DNA of 64,000 nucleotides from Turnera subulata (GCA_028386065.3 JAKUCV010002385.1:16020-80019); one strand, 5' to 3'; positions 1-12,967 are shown, numbered from the stretch's first letter. Notes: generated by a model from the letters alone, not told the origin. Made by a program: numbers and translations.

Positions 1-335
1 AAGTGAGGACTAAAATGAGGGGGAGTAGAATACGCACTGCACTCTTTTTTCCTTCACCAAGTTTTTATCCCACTGAGTTTTTCTTTGTAAGGTTTTTAAT
101 GAGGCAGCTTCCCCAAAGCATATTCTACTCAACACACAATAACGTCCAAGGGGGAGTGTTATAAAACGAACGTGGAAAATGGACGTCACTGTGTCCACCT
201 ACCACATCAATATATATTGTACTAATATGCAGTAACGAATAATAACGAAAAACTGAGCTCGGCAGCTCATTCCTTCCCTTCACTGTTTCCTTCCTTATTC
301 TCCTCCATTTCTTCCTTTCATTAAACACTAAAACA
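1..335 (+). mobile_element. 3' end of a copia-type LTR retrotransposon
   Basis: The first 147 bases look like the region downstream of copia pol. A purine-rich tract AAGGGGGAG (148-156) is followed directly by TGTTATAAAACG, the expected start of a 3' LTR at 157. The LTR holds an AT-rich TATA-like stretch (about 210-225) and probably ends at a CA near 335, although 349 is also possible. The rest of the element lies outside the window, so neither the paired LTR nor a target duplication can be checked. Confidence 0.65.
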
Positions 336-3300
336 GGTATTATTTACAACATTGTGGGTTTTTATGATTTTTTTCTTTTTTACTAGTTTTATGTATTTGA
401 AGCTATGCTCTGTTATTTATAGTAGTCGTAAGTTGGGTAGGAGAGGTGATCTAGTTGTATGGTGTTATGTAATTCGCATTTGGTAATATATAAGGATATG
501 TTTCGGGGGAAAAAAAAAAAAAGTCAAAGGAAAAGGTTAATTTCCAAAAAAAAAAAGTGAAAAGCTTGCTCCAGTTAGCATCTTGGGCCAGTTTATTAGG
601 TTGCCGGAATGCTTCTCTCTGTACCCCATAGGCCCATATTGAATTTGGGTTATCACTTTTACTTACGCGCTATTCAAGTCCTTTTCCGTAGTTGTGCACC
701 ACTAATTTTCATTACTGTTTGCGTCGAACCAGTCAACCGCGAATGGGCCCAATAATAATGCACAAAGGTTTCAAGAAGTTTATCATTAGGATTTAATTTT
801 CATTTGTCAGACTTTGCTATTCTAGACACAGCCCAAAAATTTGATCCAAATTCAACCGTAAAATCAGAATCTTGGGTCTATGAATGGCGATCTTAAAGCC
901 GAGATTGCCAAATTAGACCTGGCTATGCGATGTATTTCAAGTGTATCAATAACATTCTGTTATTCTGTTCCATTTTTTTTTTAGGAAAACATTCTGTTCC
1001 AATATTTTAACATCAGCATATAGAAAAGTAAATAAACAAGTAAAATAATAAACCCATCATAAGTGAACTTTTACTTACGGAATACAACATGCTTTATGAT
1101 ATTGCTCGTGGTCGTGGTTAGTATATGTTAGTGGATGATTGGTTTACTACGGCTGTAAAGGTAACTCCAACAGGAATTCCACATCGGTTAAAACTCACAA
1201 CAGATTGTATTTTATAAGAAGAGCCAATGCAAATTATCAGCGTCGGGTCAGGTGGCGCTGCCCTGTTACCAAGCGGGACGCCAATCAAATGACTTACCAC
1301 TGGCCTGTGAACGGTTGAAACCTAGACAACAACTGCTTATACAAATAGGCAACGGACACTTGGACACTAACTATATATACATGGACAAAGTTTGGACAAA
1401 TGTTCATATTTTTTTTGGTACATGGGAATCCTAACAACTACTTATAAAATCTCATTCTATCCCCAATCCACCTACAATCCCACCATTGGATTGAACCATG
1501 ACCTCTTGGACAAATATTTATATGACACGGAAAAAAAGAGACACAAACACATTTAAGGAAATTAAGATGTATACAAAAGAAATGACTCATAAAATTAATA
1601 ATTTTTTTTAGTACATAAGTTTTTTTAAAAAATAAAAAAAATAGAGAGAAATGTTTTAAACTAATAAAATTGGTGATATTAAAATAATTATGGAGAAATA
1701 TAAAATCAAAGTACAGCATGAAACAATTAAAAAAATTAATAAAATATTTTCCTTGATAAAATTTTGGAAAGTGGCATTATTGTTCTTGGAAGTATATCGA
1801 TTTACTAAGTTGTTGCCTTTCCGCGCGTGACAGATGTGGGGGTTTTTAATGCGGAGAAAATATGTCATATTTATGAGTTAGTATATTTGTAATTTTATTT
1901 TCAAATTTTTTAAAAAAATTTTAACAAAATTTTCAGAAATAGCAATAATAATTTTATTTCACACATAAATTTTTAAGTCGAATTGCCTACTTATTCGTAA
2001 ACTTATACAAAAACCATAATATAGTCCTACTAATTTTCTTTTAGTATTGTGTTGGCAGGCCATGTACTGTGGACTCTGGCTAACCCAATCGGTTCCCATA
2101 ACGTATGGGTCACAAAGTCTAAAACCCTGCGTATCACCCACAGATCACATTATCTGTTGAGGGGATGTAAATTGTCATGCAAATAGCTTAGTTATCAAGA
2201 TAGTGAGACAAGAAAAAAGTACAATGTATGTTATAATAGTTATCGCTGGTAGTGCCTGGTACCCCCAGTGAGTAACTGAGTATGATAGTTTTTTTTGGTG
2301 TAGGTTATTGTTCCTTGGTGGACATCTAATAAAGAAAAGATGGTGCATGTTATTTCATTTGTTTGCCCGCAGAGTTTGAGTCTCAATCAAAACAAGTGAA
2401 AGTTGTCGTGTGGGGATGGATTAACCATTCCACCGAAGAGAACGACAACAAACAATCAACCAAATTTCACTTTTAGATGCGGTTGACACTTACCGCTCAA
2501 CATCTAAAATTCCATGACCATTACTGCTGCCTTAGTGCTTCTTCCGCTAATCCATGACTCTCTCTCCCCCTTGCTTTGTTGTCCAACAATCGAGAAGAGT
2601 GGAAGGGGAAATACGCCCAAACCATCCTCCTCTTAAGTCTTTTCGAGTGAAAAACGTGTCCATGCCTTACAAGGCCCCATGGGCCCCCAAGTGTTGGTGT
2701 CAAGTGCGAAATTCACACACCTAATAATCAATACAATAGTCCTTGTTTGGGCCCACTTCAATTCCTATACAGGCTGAGCTGGCGGTTTGATCATCCCAAA
2801 CCAGGGCCCCATGAGACAAAGCAAGCGTCTCCACTGTAGGTGCTCCTTTCCTGTGTCGTGTCTAGCACCCATTTTCTTGGGTCGTCTATCTTTTTGTGAG
2901 CCTTTTGCCATATCACCTGGCTGAATATCCGCCGTTTAGATCTGATTTCTTCTTTCCCAAATTGCTCTGCATTTCGAGACGTGGCGGTTTATGACGTCCC
3001 ACGTTTTGATTGTCAGTAATGATTTTTTTGACACTGATTATTAGAAGCACAAGCTTTTCCTAACTACAATAGGTATGATGCTGCTACTAATACTACTATA
3101 CTAGTATGGCTTAACAGGTTAGTCCATCTTTAGATAAAGTCAATTACTAGTACCTAATTTCTGCTAAAACAGGAAAAAAAGGCAATGAGAAAAACAACCG
3201 GTCGCGCCATTAACTACATTATAAAGTTGGGTCTCATTTTTTGTCGGGGTTCTTTTTTTCTTTTTGTCATTTGTCAATTTGTCCAGCTGCATTCAAATTT

Positions 3301-3739
3301 TATGCTTGATAGTAAGCGGACTAGTAATTCGTAGGCATCTATATAAATATATTAGATTAGAGACCTAGATTTCTAGTGTTGACAAGTGACTCTTTAAAAA
3401 TTGATATGTGGCAATTAATTTTGTCAACAAAATAATTAATGTATTATTTAGTTAATTTAATAAAAAATTTAATATTCTATATTTAATTCTAAATCAATTA
3501 TTTGTGTGTAAATTGCTAGAGGGAACGTAAGGGCAATGAAAAGGTATAATTGAGCTTAAAAAAAATTAAATGTAGAAAATTAAGAATGACATGCATCCAT
3601 ACATCAAATTATGAAATGTTTCTTGAAAACCAAAGGTCACATGTATTTAATGTTACAATTTAAAGTTACAATCAATTTTTGTGCTGTAAAATGAGAAAAA
3701 CCACACACTATGGCGATCGTATTACTAAGGTAATCTCTT
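336..3739. other. intergenic, no gene seen
   Basis: This AT-rich stretch has only short open frames with no recognisable protein and no coding-like composition. It contains poly-A/T runs and one small direct-repeat insertion (962-1001). I see no RNA gene and no clear transposon ends. Confidence 0.6.
962..1001. repeat. micro-insertion between 11 bp direct repeats
   Basis: ATTCTGTTCCA occurs at 962-972 and 991-1001. The 18 bases between are ten T followed by AGGAAAAC. Read on the minus strand this is a short tail ending in oligo-A, as in a retroposon insertion with its target-site duplication. Confidence 0.5.
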
Positions 3740-3750
3740 TTTTTTTTTTA

Positions 3751-3930
3751 GGGTAAATCGCATATATGGGGTCTGTACTATTTCAAAAGTACCCTTTGGG
3801 AGTCTTTACTGTTTTTTGTCCTTTTTACGGGTTTGTACTCTTAGTTCCCGTCCCGTTTAGGGGTCTCGGGCAGCCCCGCTGATGACGTGGACTGCCCAGC
3901 CCGGAGGTAAAATGCACGGGCCCACATTTT
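3751..3930 (+). repeat. left terminal inverted repeat of the Mutator-like element
   Basis: This stretch pairs with the reverse complement of 5414-5593 at roughly 90 percent by eye. It includes the shared blocks TTTCAAAAGTACCCTTTGGG and GGGCAGCCCCGCTGATGACG. Confidence 0.8.
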
Positions 3931-5413
3931 TGTAAGCGTGGCAGCCCGTGAGGCGCGTACTATGCAAGCGCTGTCTACTATGCACTGTGGGGCCCACTTC
4001 GGATTTTTTTTCTGAAAAAATAATTTTCCTATTTTCCACAATCTAATTTTAATTTGTATTTTTTAAAAAACAGTAATAGCATTCAGCCATTCATACATTA
4101 ATGATAAATACACAACTTGGAGGAATACACATCAACAATCCATGGAGGCCACCGAACAAATCCTGGAAATTTGTTTGACATAAACCAAAAAAAGAGGAAA
4201 AATCAGTCCCAATTAATCAAAACACCATTAGCTCATGTACCAAAAAAAACACCATTAGCTCAACCATTCAAGTCCTCCACCGGAAAACACCAGCCAACTC
4301 GATTCCAGCCGCACTCAAATCCGCCACCATCCACCTCAACACAACACCACGCCACCATCCACAATCTAAGACAGAAAGATCAACACCCTCACCAATTAAG
4401 AAAAAATAGCAAATAAAGCAAAGAAAAGAGAGAACAAGGAGCCCATCGCCTACCCATGCCTACCCACTGCGCTGCGACCACCGGCCACCTCCTCTCCTTG
4501 AGATCCTCCTCCTCAGACCGCCTCTCCCCTTCGCACTAGCCCTGCTCCCCGTCACGCTGCAGACGTCGCGCCGCCCAGAAGGACCCCGACTGGTCTTATC
4601 CACCGCAACTGTAGCCGCGAGCAGCGTCGCGACCTCCCCTCTGTAATTCGCCGCCCTTCTCCACCTGCACCCGAGAGAGGAGCCACGCCTCCTCGTCGTC
4701 CATTTCGTGCCACTTCACCTGCAGCTGAGAAGAGGGCCGAGTCGACCCGCCAGCCAACAGCAGCAGATGTGGCGAGCTCCACACCCGCTAACCCACCAGC
4801 TTCTTTCTCCTCACTCTACACCCAACCCACACAAAAGAAAATTAAATTGAAAAAAATACATACACACAGGGAGTTGCTTGGGAAAATTTAGGGATTTTGT
4901 TCAAAAAAGGAATTAGGAAAGAGCATGGATTTGGGTACGATTGTGGGGTGCTTGAGCATGAGGGAGAAGAAGATGAGGAGGTTGGGGCGTTTTTTTGGTA
5001 CCGGGCGTCTTTTGGTACAGGAGCTTGACCATGGCCGCCAACCCCGGGCAGATCTGCTACCGCACCACTTCCTCAGCCGAGCTCCTCCACGAGTCCAGCC
5101 CCAACACCCCGTCGTCGCCTCCTCCCGAAGCAGCCAGCAGCTCCCGACTCCTCCCTCAATTTGGGAGGTTTCGGGATTTTTGTTTAAGAAGGTGTTTTGA
5201 TTTTGGTGGGTATAAGGGGTGTTGCTCATTGATTTAATCGTGGGTAGGGGTGGTTTAATTTGTTTAAAAATTTCAAATTAGTGAATTTAATAAAATGAAA
5301 TATGAAATTTAATAAATTGTAATTTTTTTCAGAAAAAAATCGTTGGTGGGTCCCACCATGCCATGCTGGACGGTTACGTGGACGTCACGCGGTTCACGCG
5401 CTGCCATGTGCCA

Positions 5414-5593
5414 AAAAAGAAGGCGCGTGCATTTTACCTCCGGGATGGGCAGTCCACGTCATCAGCGGGGCTGCCCGAGACCCCTAAAAGGGACGGGAAC
5501 TAAGAGTACAGACCCGTAAAAGGGACAAAAAAGAGTACAGGCTCCCAAAGGGTACTTTTGAAACAGTACAGACTCTATATATGCGATTTACCC
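5414..5593 (-). repeat. right terminal inverted repeat of the Mutator-like element
   Basis: Mirror copy of 3751-3930. It ends in TTTACCC followed by the T-run target duplication. Confidence 0.8.
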
Positions 5594-5604
5594 TTTTTTT
5601 TTTA

Positions 5605-6651
5605 CAACTAAACAAAACCATGTTTCATGTTTTAGAGAATTGGTTACTTATGCATAGTTAAACTTCTGAATTTTCAGGGCAAAATAAAAAAATTATGCTT
5701 CATTCACAATCAAGAAATAAAACCCAAGACAAACAATATAACCTACAAGGAGATTCAAGGTAAGCTTTCAATTCCTCTCAATATAGTTATACTGTTCCTA
5801 TTTTAGTATTTGTATTTTAGAGTAGGAAATACCTTTTCAATTGCTTTTGTCTCCATCGGTAAAATTAACTAAATATTCGTGTGCAACACGGTATAAATCA
5901 ATTAACACACAAACACGTGTGTAATACTTGTAGTTGCCTAGTTTAGATATTAAAACATATGTATAACTTAACATTTAAGAATACTAGCTAAAATTTTATA
6001 AATTGAATGGTAGTTGTTATTACTAATAGGAAGGAAACAAGACTCTGGTTACGGCCCACTACTTACAAAGTGGCCACGTAGCCTTTTTACTACTACTATT
6101 TTGGGCCCACCCAACAAGTACCTCTTGATTCCTTGTACGACGACTCTGTGAATCTACTATTACATGCCTGGTGATTAACACAAAGGTCACTGCCCAATTA
6201 CCATCTCCCACATCACACAAACATCAAATCCATCCAACCAAGCGAAGCGTACAGTACACACTATAATATTAATATCAGATGATGCCCGCTCTCCCCTCCT
6301 TATAAAGTAGTACTAACAAGGAATAATGCACTGCCTTTGCCTTGGGGTCCTCCTCTCAAAGAGTCCACCACCAGCGTGGCACCGCCAGATCGAGGGAGAC
6401 ACATGGCACAAAATCCAGCCAGTACGACTTTGCGAAGTTTGCAATCAATTGATTCTGTTTGATTTTTCTCTCCCCCAAAAATTTTAAATCAATCAAATTC
6501 AATACAAAGTACCACATCACACAAAAGATGCGTGCGTGACCGGGCTCAATATATCTCCTCTCACACGTGTCGCCCTCCTATCAGTAGCTCCCCCTTCCCC
6601 TCTTTTTTTTCTTCTTTTTCCTTTTTATCTTCCCCTCCCTCCCCTTCCCTC

Positions 6652-6688
<37 letters not shown>

Positions 6689-6689
6689 A
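5605..6689 (+). promoter_or_regulatory. upstream region and 5' leader of the PP2C gene
   Basis: A TATA-like TATAAAG lies at 6301-6307, 383 bp before the start codon. ACGTGTC, a core ABA-response element in a CACACGTGTCG context, sits at 6565-6571, probably within the leader. A CT dinucleotide run (about 6654-6687) ends just before the ATG. Group A PP2C genes are typically induced by ABA through such elements, so ABA feedback is a reasonable inference. Nothing else is recognised between 5605 and 6300. Confidence 0.5.
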
Positions 6690-9600
6690 ATGGAACCTTC
6701 ACCGGAAAAGCCACTCGACCGAGTCGACTCGGCCCCCGACGAGGAGCTAGCTTCGACGAGCTCCGGCTTATCCTCTGTGCTCACGCCGGAGGACTCCCTC
6801 AGCACAACGAGCTCCGGCTGCATCTCCTCCACCACCAGCGGGAGCTCCGGCGAGATTCCTGCGGCGGTTGTCGCGGAAGCGGTAGTGGCGGTGCCGAGGG
6901 AGGCAGCGAGCGAGGAATTAGGAGTAGAAGAAGAGCTGGCAGCCGTGGCGGCGAAGGAGGCCGCGGAGACGGTGCGGAAATGCGTGGGGAGGAATAACAG
7001 AGGAGTGAGCTGGGGGTTCACGTCCGTTATCGGGAGACGGAGGGAGATGGAGGATGCGGTTGCCGTTATCCCGGGGTTTATGTCGCACACGTGCGATCAC
7101 GTGGGAGGCTGCACGGCTACTGGTTCTCGAACTTCCTCAGAAATCTCTCCCGTCCATTTCTTCGGCGTCTACGATGGTCATGGAGGTTCTCAGGTAACAC
7201 ACACAGACACTCTCTCCCCCTACACTACAGTCTATCCATTAGTCCACGGAGACGAGTACTTGCTACATAGTAGTCGTTGCATATAATTTACTATTTTATT
7301 TCCGGATACGGTTAACAAAGGTAATGCAAATTATTTGGATCAAACTTCTATGCCATTGGGTGACTTTTTTCTGACGATTAATGGAAATAAATAAATCATA
7401 CTACTCCATTTTGTACTGGGAAAAATGTGTATAATAATGAGCTCTGACGAGGATAGACACGCGTCCTGGTTAGAGTGGTCCATACTCCGTAACTCGAGGT
7501 CTATGTAGCCAGTTGCTTTAGCTGTACAGACACGTGTCCTACAAGTCCGTCCAGCTGCAGCTTTTTCTTTGTTCCCCCTTACAAGCTAGCGTCACGGACG
7601 TAGGTAGCCATCGTCATCACCTATGCATCATCACGGCGTTTTTTAATCGCGTGGTGTACTGTGTACCGTTTAGATTGACTATTAGTACTCAATATATTGT
7701 TTATTTTGTTTTCAAAAACAAATTGTCACCGTGCTTATTATATTAGGGTTTGGTTGGGAGGCGGAGGCGTTGAGAGAGGATTATCTAGGGTTTGGAAGTG
7801 GGTGTGAAATGAAAGCCAACGACTGGCAGATTTTAGGGCTTCCTTCTTTGTTGGAAGCAACCACTGATAGGTGGGACCAGATGTTGTCTCGTTGTAAGCC
7901 ACGTGTGGGCATTGTAGAAAAGGCGGTGGTTGATTTGGTCTCATTTTATTCTTTTTTTGGGGTTTATTCATGATAGTGTTATTACATTGGTGATGGGGTT
8001 TTACCAAACAAAAAACAAACGGGATCTTTATGGCGATCAGAGTGATGCCACCTGTCATGAACTATTTGCCTGTTTTTAATCAAGCTCTTGATTTTCATCC
8101 TCCTCGCTTTTTCTTTTAAAATGAACAATCAATCCTTGTTTTGTTTTATTTTTCATGAATGTTATAAGATGCCGACAAACTTTAAGTTGGGGTATTGCTG
8201 TTTATGCCTACGGGGGTCCAAGTCCAACTAGTAGCTCAGGTGGTTGATGTCCGAACCATTATGCTTTGCCAGAATCTTTCTCTTTCAAATGTGTATAATT
8301 GTGTCAGCAGCAATCATAATCAATAACCATTTACTTATTTTTTAAAAAAAAATCGTGCGAGTTTTGGATGAAGAATTGTATGCTCTCTAAAAATGATTAA
8401 AACAATTCACTCAAAAAATAAAGAGATCAAAAGAAGGATAATGCAGTTAGTCACTGGAATTAGATGTATGCATACCCTCATGTCTCATTTCATCTCATTC
8501 TTAAGTACAGGTCACAGTAAGAGCTCTGATTTTCTCGCCAAATACTTTAAAAGAGAGTAGTGGCTGGTCGCGTAACGCTCATGCTAATTAAGTTGTTCTT
8601 TTTGGAGATTAAGCTAGAATCCTTGATCTTTTGGAAGGATAAGGAAACGTTCCAGTCGAATTGGCCAAGGAACATTTTCGGGACTTATGTATCTACCCCC
8701 ACAATCTCCTAAAACTACTGCGACATAGCTATCAATTGGAATAGGCTACCAAATATTTACTTCTCGCGGAGAGAGAATTTCATTAATATGAATTCATCGA
8801 AAGCCAAGAAGAGGATTTAACAGCAATACCTACGGGGATCTTATCCAAAGTTATGATGTTGAAAATGACCCAAAAAACTATCCATCTTCTGATTCTTTGG
8901 TGTTTAACTGATAGGTAGCTACTTTCTGCAAAGAAAGGATGCATGAAGTTATAGCAGAGGAGTGGGATCGTGAAGCAAATAGTGGCTACGAGTGGCAGAG
9001 AAGGTGGGAAGCCGTATTCTCTAGTGGTTTTGAGAGGACTGACAATGAGGTGTTGACGGAGGCAGCTGCTCCAGAAATGGTTGGATCGACAGCAGTTGTC
9101 GTGGTTCTCTCTGGCTGCCAGATCATTACGTCCAACTGTGGTGACTCAAGGGCAGTGCTTTGTCGGAGGACTGAAACGATCCCCTTGTCTGTTGACCAGA
9201 AGGTGGTATCTGAATTTCTTTTCTTACTCGGTGTGGTTCATGTTGAGAGTCCATTCACAGTTAAATCACTCTTTCCCAACTAGCAGTCTGTCTACTACTA
9301 GTCACCATGGGATTTGGAATCAACTGCAATGTTTAGGAACTTTGAGTTCGTTTGTTCGAATACACACAGTAGTCATTCTCATACCTTCCCAGCGGACTAA
9401 ATGTTAAAACTACTTTCAGTTATAAAAGAGGAGTTATTCTGACCCTATAAAGGATATGGCTGTTTGACCCTATAAAGGATATGGCTGTTTGTTTTGTAGC
9501 CAGATAGAGAAGATGAACTCATGAGAATTGAAGGAGGAGGGGGAAAAGTCATAAATTGGAACGGTGCCAGAGTATTTGGAGTCCTTGCTATGTCCAGAGC

Positions 9601-10461
9601 TATAGGTTTGGTTCTATCTCTACTCTTCATTTCATTATCATCAGAAATGATAAATGATATCTCCTGTCACACTATTTACAAAAGCATCATATTAGGAGGA
9701 TCGAACCTATAGTATGGCTGAATTATTTTGTAGTAACCTAAAATCTTGAATGGGGATACTCATTTGTTCCCTAACTCGAGTTTGAACACATTTCACTTTT
9801 AATACATGGATGGAAGGTAGGTGATAGTAGTGTTTTTATTTTTCAAAAAAGTGAAAAGGAATACTAGTTTTTACACAGCCTAAATGACAACCTTGTTCAT
9901 GTAGATGAATTTACAGAATCATCATGGTCAATGTGTATTGATGAAGTTGTTTTCTTGGCATCCCAATTCCCACAGCATTTTGTTGTCTATCTTATTGACC
10001 TGCTTTATTAGTCTTAATTAGATATCTTTCTTTTTCATAAAGGAGTTTTTCAATTGGTTCTATAACAGACTATTTTAAATACTGTAACATGGAATAATTC
10101 TCAAAATAGCGCGTACCTCAATCTCATTCTAAGCTTACTCGTTTTTATTTCAGGTGATCGATATTTGAGGCCATGGATAATTCCAGTGCCTGAGGTTACT
10201 TTCACGACAAGGACAGAGGAGGACGAATTTTTGATATTGGCTAGTGATGGTCTTTGGGATGTTATGACCAATGACGAGGTTTGCGAGGTGGCACGACGTG
10301 TACTACGTAGGTGGCGCAGAACAATGATTTCTGATGATATTTCTCCAGCGCAGGCCGTGGCTGATAATCTCACTGAGATAGCATTTGGCAGAAACAGTTC
10401 AGATAACATTTCCATCATTGTTGTTGATCTGAAAAAGAGAAAACAACAGGTGAGGCAGTGA
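6690..10461 (+). CDS. group A protein phosphatase 2C (ABI/HAB-type ABA co-receptor)
   Basis: Four exons: 6690-7193, 8915-9202, 9500-9605 and 10154-10461, giving 401 residues. All splice sites are GT/AG and the phases agree. The protein is a Mg/Mn-dependent Ser/Thr phosphatase. The N-terminal ~100 residues are Ser/Ala/Glu-rich and precede the catalytic domain. Metal-site and signature residues are present: MED at 120-122, YDGHGG with Asp162, CGDSRA in exon 2, SDGLWD with Asp331, and SDN with Asp383. Trp284 in [15 protein letters not shown] is the residue that in ABI1/HAB1 inserts into the PYR/PYL receptor gate, which places the protein in the ABA co-receptor group. At 401 residues it is shorter than ABI1 or HAB1, mainly at the N-terminus. 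The ATG at 6690 follows a CT-rich leader; exon 1 is markedly GC-rich. The family normally inhibits SnRK2 kinases until ABA-bound receptor blocks it. The exact paralogue is not resolved. Confidence 0.93.
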
Positions 10462-11164
10462 AAAAGAAGGTTGATCTTCCTTTTCTTTCATTAATGATAC
10501 GCTGTTTAGACCCGCAGCCATAGGACTCTCTCCGGTGGGTAACCTTCAGAGCCACTGTGCTTGACCTGTATAATGCTGACAGGCTAGTAATCACTGCTCC
10601 ATGATAACCGGGTTCTGTTTATTGCGTAAAGGCTAGATCAACCCTCATTTTTATAGTTGGTTTGGTCAAGATAAGACAACGCAGCCCGAGAAAATTGTTG
10701 TTGCAAATATTGCTATTGATAGCGATTGGAGGTTCAAAAGAATGACAAAAATGAATTATAGTACTGAGCTTTTATCATTTTGCTCCATCTTTTTCATTTG
10801 ATTTTGTTGTTTCTTTAGTCCTGGGGCGACCAACAGAATTAATCAAGTTGCACTGAGGCTGCTTAATTGCAGGGAAACCATGTTTTGATCCCATCTCTTG
10901 CTCTATTTCTGCTCGCATTTTGGCCCCGATCGGTGACAACAGTAAACTTCTCGATGCTTTTCTGTACTACTGTATATTGATTGTTGTTGTAACTTGTGTC
11001 TAAGATAAAAGAACAGATCCCAGGTATTCGAAGGAAAGCTTGTTGGTATTGCCTTTGTGCTCCTTTGTGAAGGGAATTGTGCAGAACAATTCCCCATGCA
11101 GTTCAAACGCTTGTCAACCTTAACAAACAATCACGAGTGGAAGGAGAAGACCTTGTTATTATTA
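10462..11164 (+). other. 3' flank of the PP2C gene
   Basis: Non-coding sequence that should contain the 3' UTR and polyadenylation site. No canonical AATAAA stands out. No other gene is seen. Confidence 0.5.
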
Positions 11165-11440
11165 CTCCCTTTGTCCCTCAATATAAGATTTTTAAGGTAT
11201 TTGCACACCCTAAGAAAGCATTAAATAGGCCTGATTTTATTAAATTTTATTATTAAGATTACCAACCTATCCTTTGTATTATTTTAATAACAACACTTAC
11301 TCTTTCTATTATCCTAACAATTAAATAAGGGTAAACATGGAAAAAGCTCATTTAATGTTTCTCAAAACTCTCAAACATTCTTATATTTTGAAACAAAATA
11401 CAAAGCCTAAAAGATCTTATATTGAGGGACAGATCCTTAG
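11165..11440. mobile_element. Stowaway-type MITE (Tc1/mariner family)
   Basis: The left end CTCCCTTTGTCCCTCAATAT is mirrored at the right end, where the same stem reads ATATTGAGGGACAGATCCTTAG. TA flanks both ends (11163-11164, 11441-11442). The CTCCCT..GTCCC terminus, the TA duplication, the AT-rich interior and the 276 bp length match Stowaway elements. It carries no transposase and would depend on a mariner enzyme. Confidence 0.88.
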
Positions 11441-11726
11441 TAACAATACGCGCCCAACAATTCCTCATCACAAATCCTAATTATATAGGTACCGCAAGTC
11501 TCTTTCCTATTATTCAATAAGTAATGGATTCCTATCATGACTAAGTTACTTGTTTATTCTTATTAGAATTCTAAGTGAACAACTTAACAAGTAGCAATGC
11601 AGCCACGTTACACCATCAGTCGTCTACAGACTTCAATAGTCTGACACATGTACCATCAAGCCCAAATTGAAACCTTGTGTGTCTTAGGGTTCTTGGGTCG
11701 TGACATAAAGCTCTTTTTCTTCCCCC

Positions 11727-12795
11727 TTGATTCTTATTTGCCCCTTTAGTTTTGTTATTGTGTATACTAATTTTGAGAAAAAAAAAAACAACCTACTTTC
11801 AATTTTTTACAAAAAAGAAATTATAAAATCTCCGTCTGCACTAGAGATAGAATCTATTGTAGTTCTTGTAAAGTATGAAGCAAATCTAGCACTCATCAAT
11901 AAGGGAAATGCTTTGATGTTTCGAGGATATGAATTGTAAGTAATCTACGGTAACTCGTCTCACCCGTGTTATCATAGATATTCTTAGTCAGTATAGTACT
12001 AAGTTGACTAGCAGCGTATAGAATGCGTGTGTGGCGTTTTGATTGCATATCACAATAGATTTATTAGTGGGTTAATGGTTTTGATTCTTATTTGGCCCTT
12101 TAATTCCGTCATTGTGTATACTAATTTTGGGGAAAAAACAACAAAAGAAATTGTAGAATCTCCATCTATTAATTTCGTAATCTACACTAGAGATAGAATC
12201 TATTATAGTTCTTGTAGAGTATGAAGCAAATCTAGCACTCATCAATAAGGGAAATACTTTGATGTTTCGAGAATATGAATTGTAAGTAATCTACGGTAAC
12301 TCGTCTCACACGTATTATCATCGATCCCATTCCTAGTCAGTATAGTACTAAGTTGACTAGCAGTATATACAATGTGTGTGTGGCGTTTTGATTGCCTACC
12401 ACAATAGATTTATTAGTGGGTTAATGGTTTTGATTCTTAATTGCCCCTTTTGTGCATACTAATTTTGAGAAAAAAACAATCTACTTTCATTTTTTTACAA
12501 AAAAGAAATTGTAGAATCTCCATCTATTAATTTCGTAATCTACACTAGATAGAGAATCTAATGTAGTTCTTGTAAAATATGAAGCAAATCTAACACTCAT
12601 CAATAAGGGAAATGCTTTGATGTTTCGAGAATATGAATTGTAAGTAATCTACGGTAACTTGTCTCACACGTGTTACCATCGATCCCATTCTTAGTTAGTA
12701 TAGTAATAAGTTGACTAATAAACGTGGTGTATACAATATGTGTGTCGCATTTCGATTGCCTACAGTAATAGTTTTATTAGTGGGTTAATAGTTTT
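11727..12795. repeat. three-copy tandem repeat, unit about 352 bp
   Basis: The segment beginning TTGATTCTTA recurs at 11727, 12081 and 12430, spacing 354 and 349. Each unit contains in order a T-rich start, an A-run, GAGATAGAATCTA, GTATGAAGCAAATCTA, AATAAGGGAAATGC, GATGTTTCGAG, GTAATCTACGGTAACT, and TAGTACTAAGTTGACTAG (slightly changed in copy three). Copy three is the most diverged. The array lies between the PP2C and phosphotransfer genes. I see no coding capacity or promoter motif in the unit. Confidence 0.85.
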
Positions 12796-12920
12796 GGTTG
12801 TAGCTGATTTTTTGTAGGATCCAGTTTATTGTTTATCTTCTCCAAAACTAGTTAATGCATGCCAATCTACCCTGTTGTTGTTGGCTTTATTACTTTTTGA
12901 TCCTCTATATATATGCATAT

Positions 12921-12967
12921 TTCTCTTTGATTTTCATGTTCAAAAAAAAATTCTCCTTGGTTTTCAT
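12921..12967. repeat. micro-insertion between 17 bp direct repeats
   Basis: TTCTCTTTGATTTTCAT (12921-12937) recurs with two changes at 12951-12967. The insert between is GTTCAAAAAAAAA, 13 bases, with the A-run on the plus strand. Confidence 0.5.

Larger units (their letters stand above)
3751..5593. mobile_element. non-autonomous Mutator-like element, possible Pack-MULE
   Basis: Both ends carry long inverted repeats: GGGTAAATCGCATATA at 3751 is mirrored by TATATGCGATTTACCC ending at 5593. Similarity continues about 180 bp inward and more weakly to about 270 bp. TTTTTTTTTTA flanks both sides (3740-3750 and 5594-5604), the right size for a Mutator 9-11 bp target duplication but low in complexity. 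No transposase is present. The interior from about 4440 to 5230 is far richer in GC than the surroundings and holds short open frames (for example from 4925 on +), none of which I recognise. GC-rich cargo between Mutator ends is the hallmark of Pack-MULEs; that reading is inference. Confidence 0.75.

Noticed and set aside
4117..4416. 99-codon frame inside the Mutator-like element
   Set aside because: Composition is low-complexity (Thr/His/Pro/Lys), with no start context or homology I can name.
8231..8260. TAGCTCAGGTGG, like a pol III A box, in PP2C intron 1
   Set aside because: No convincing B box or tRNA fold follows; too little for a tRNA or SINE call.
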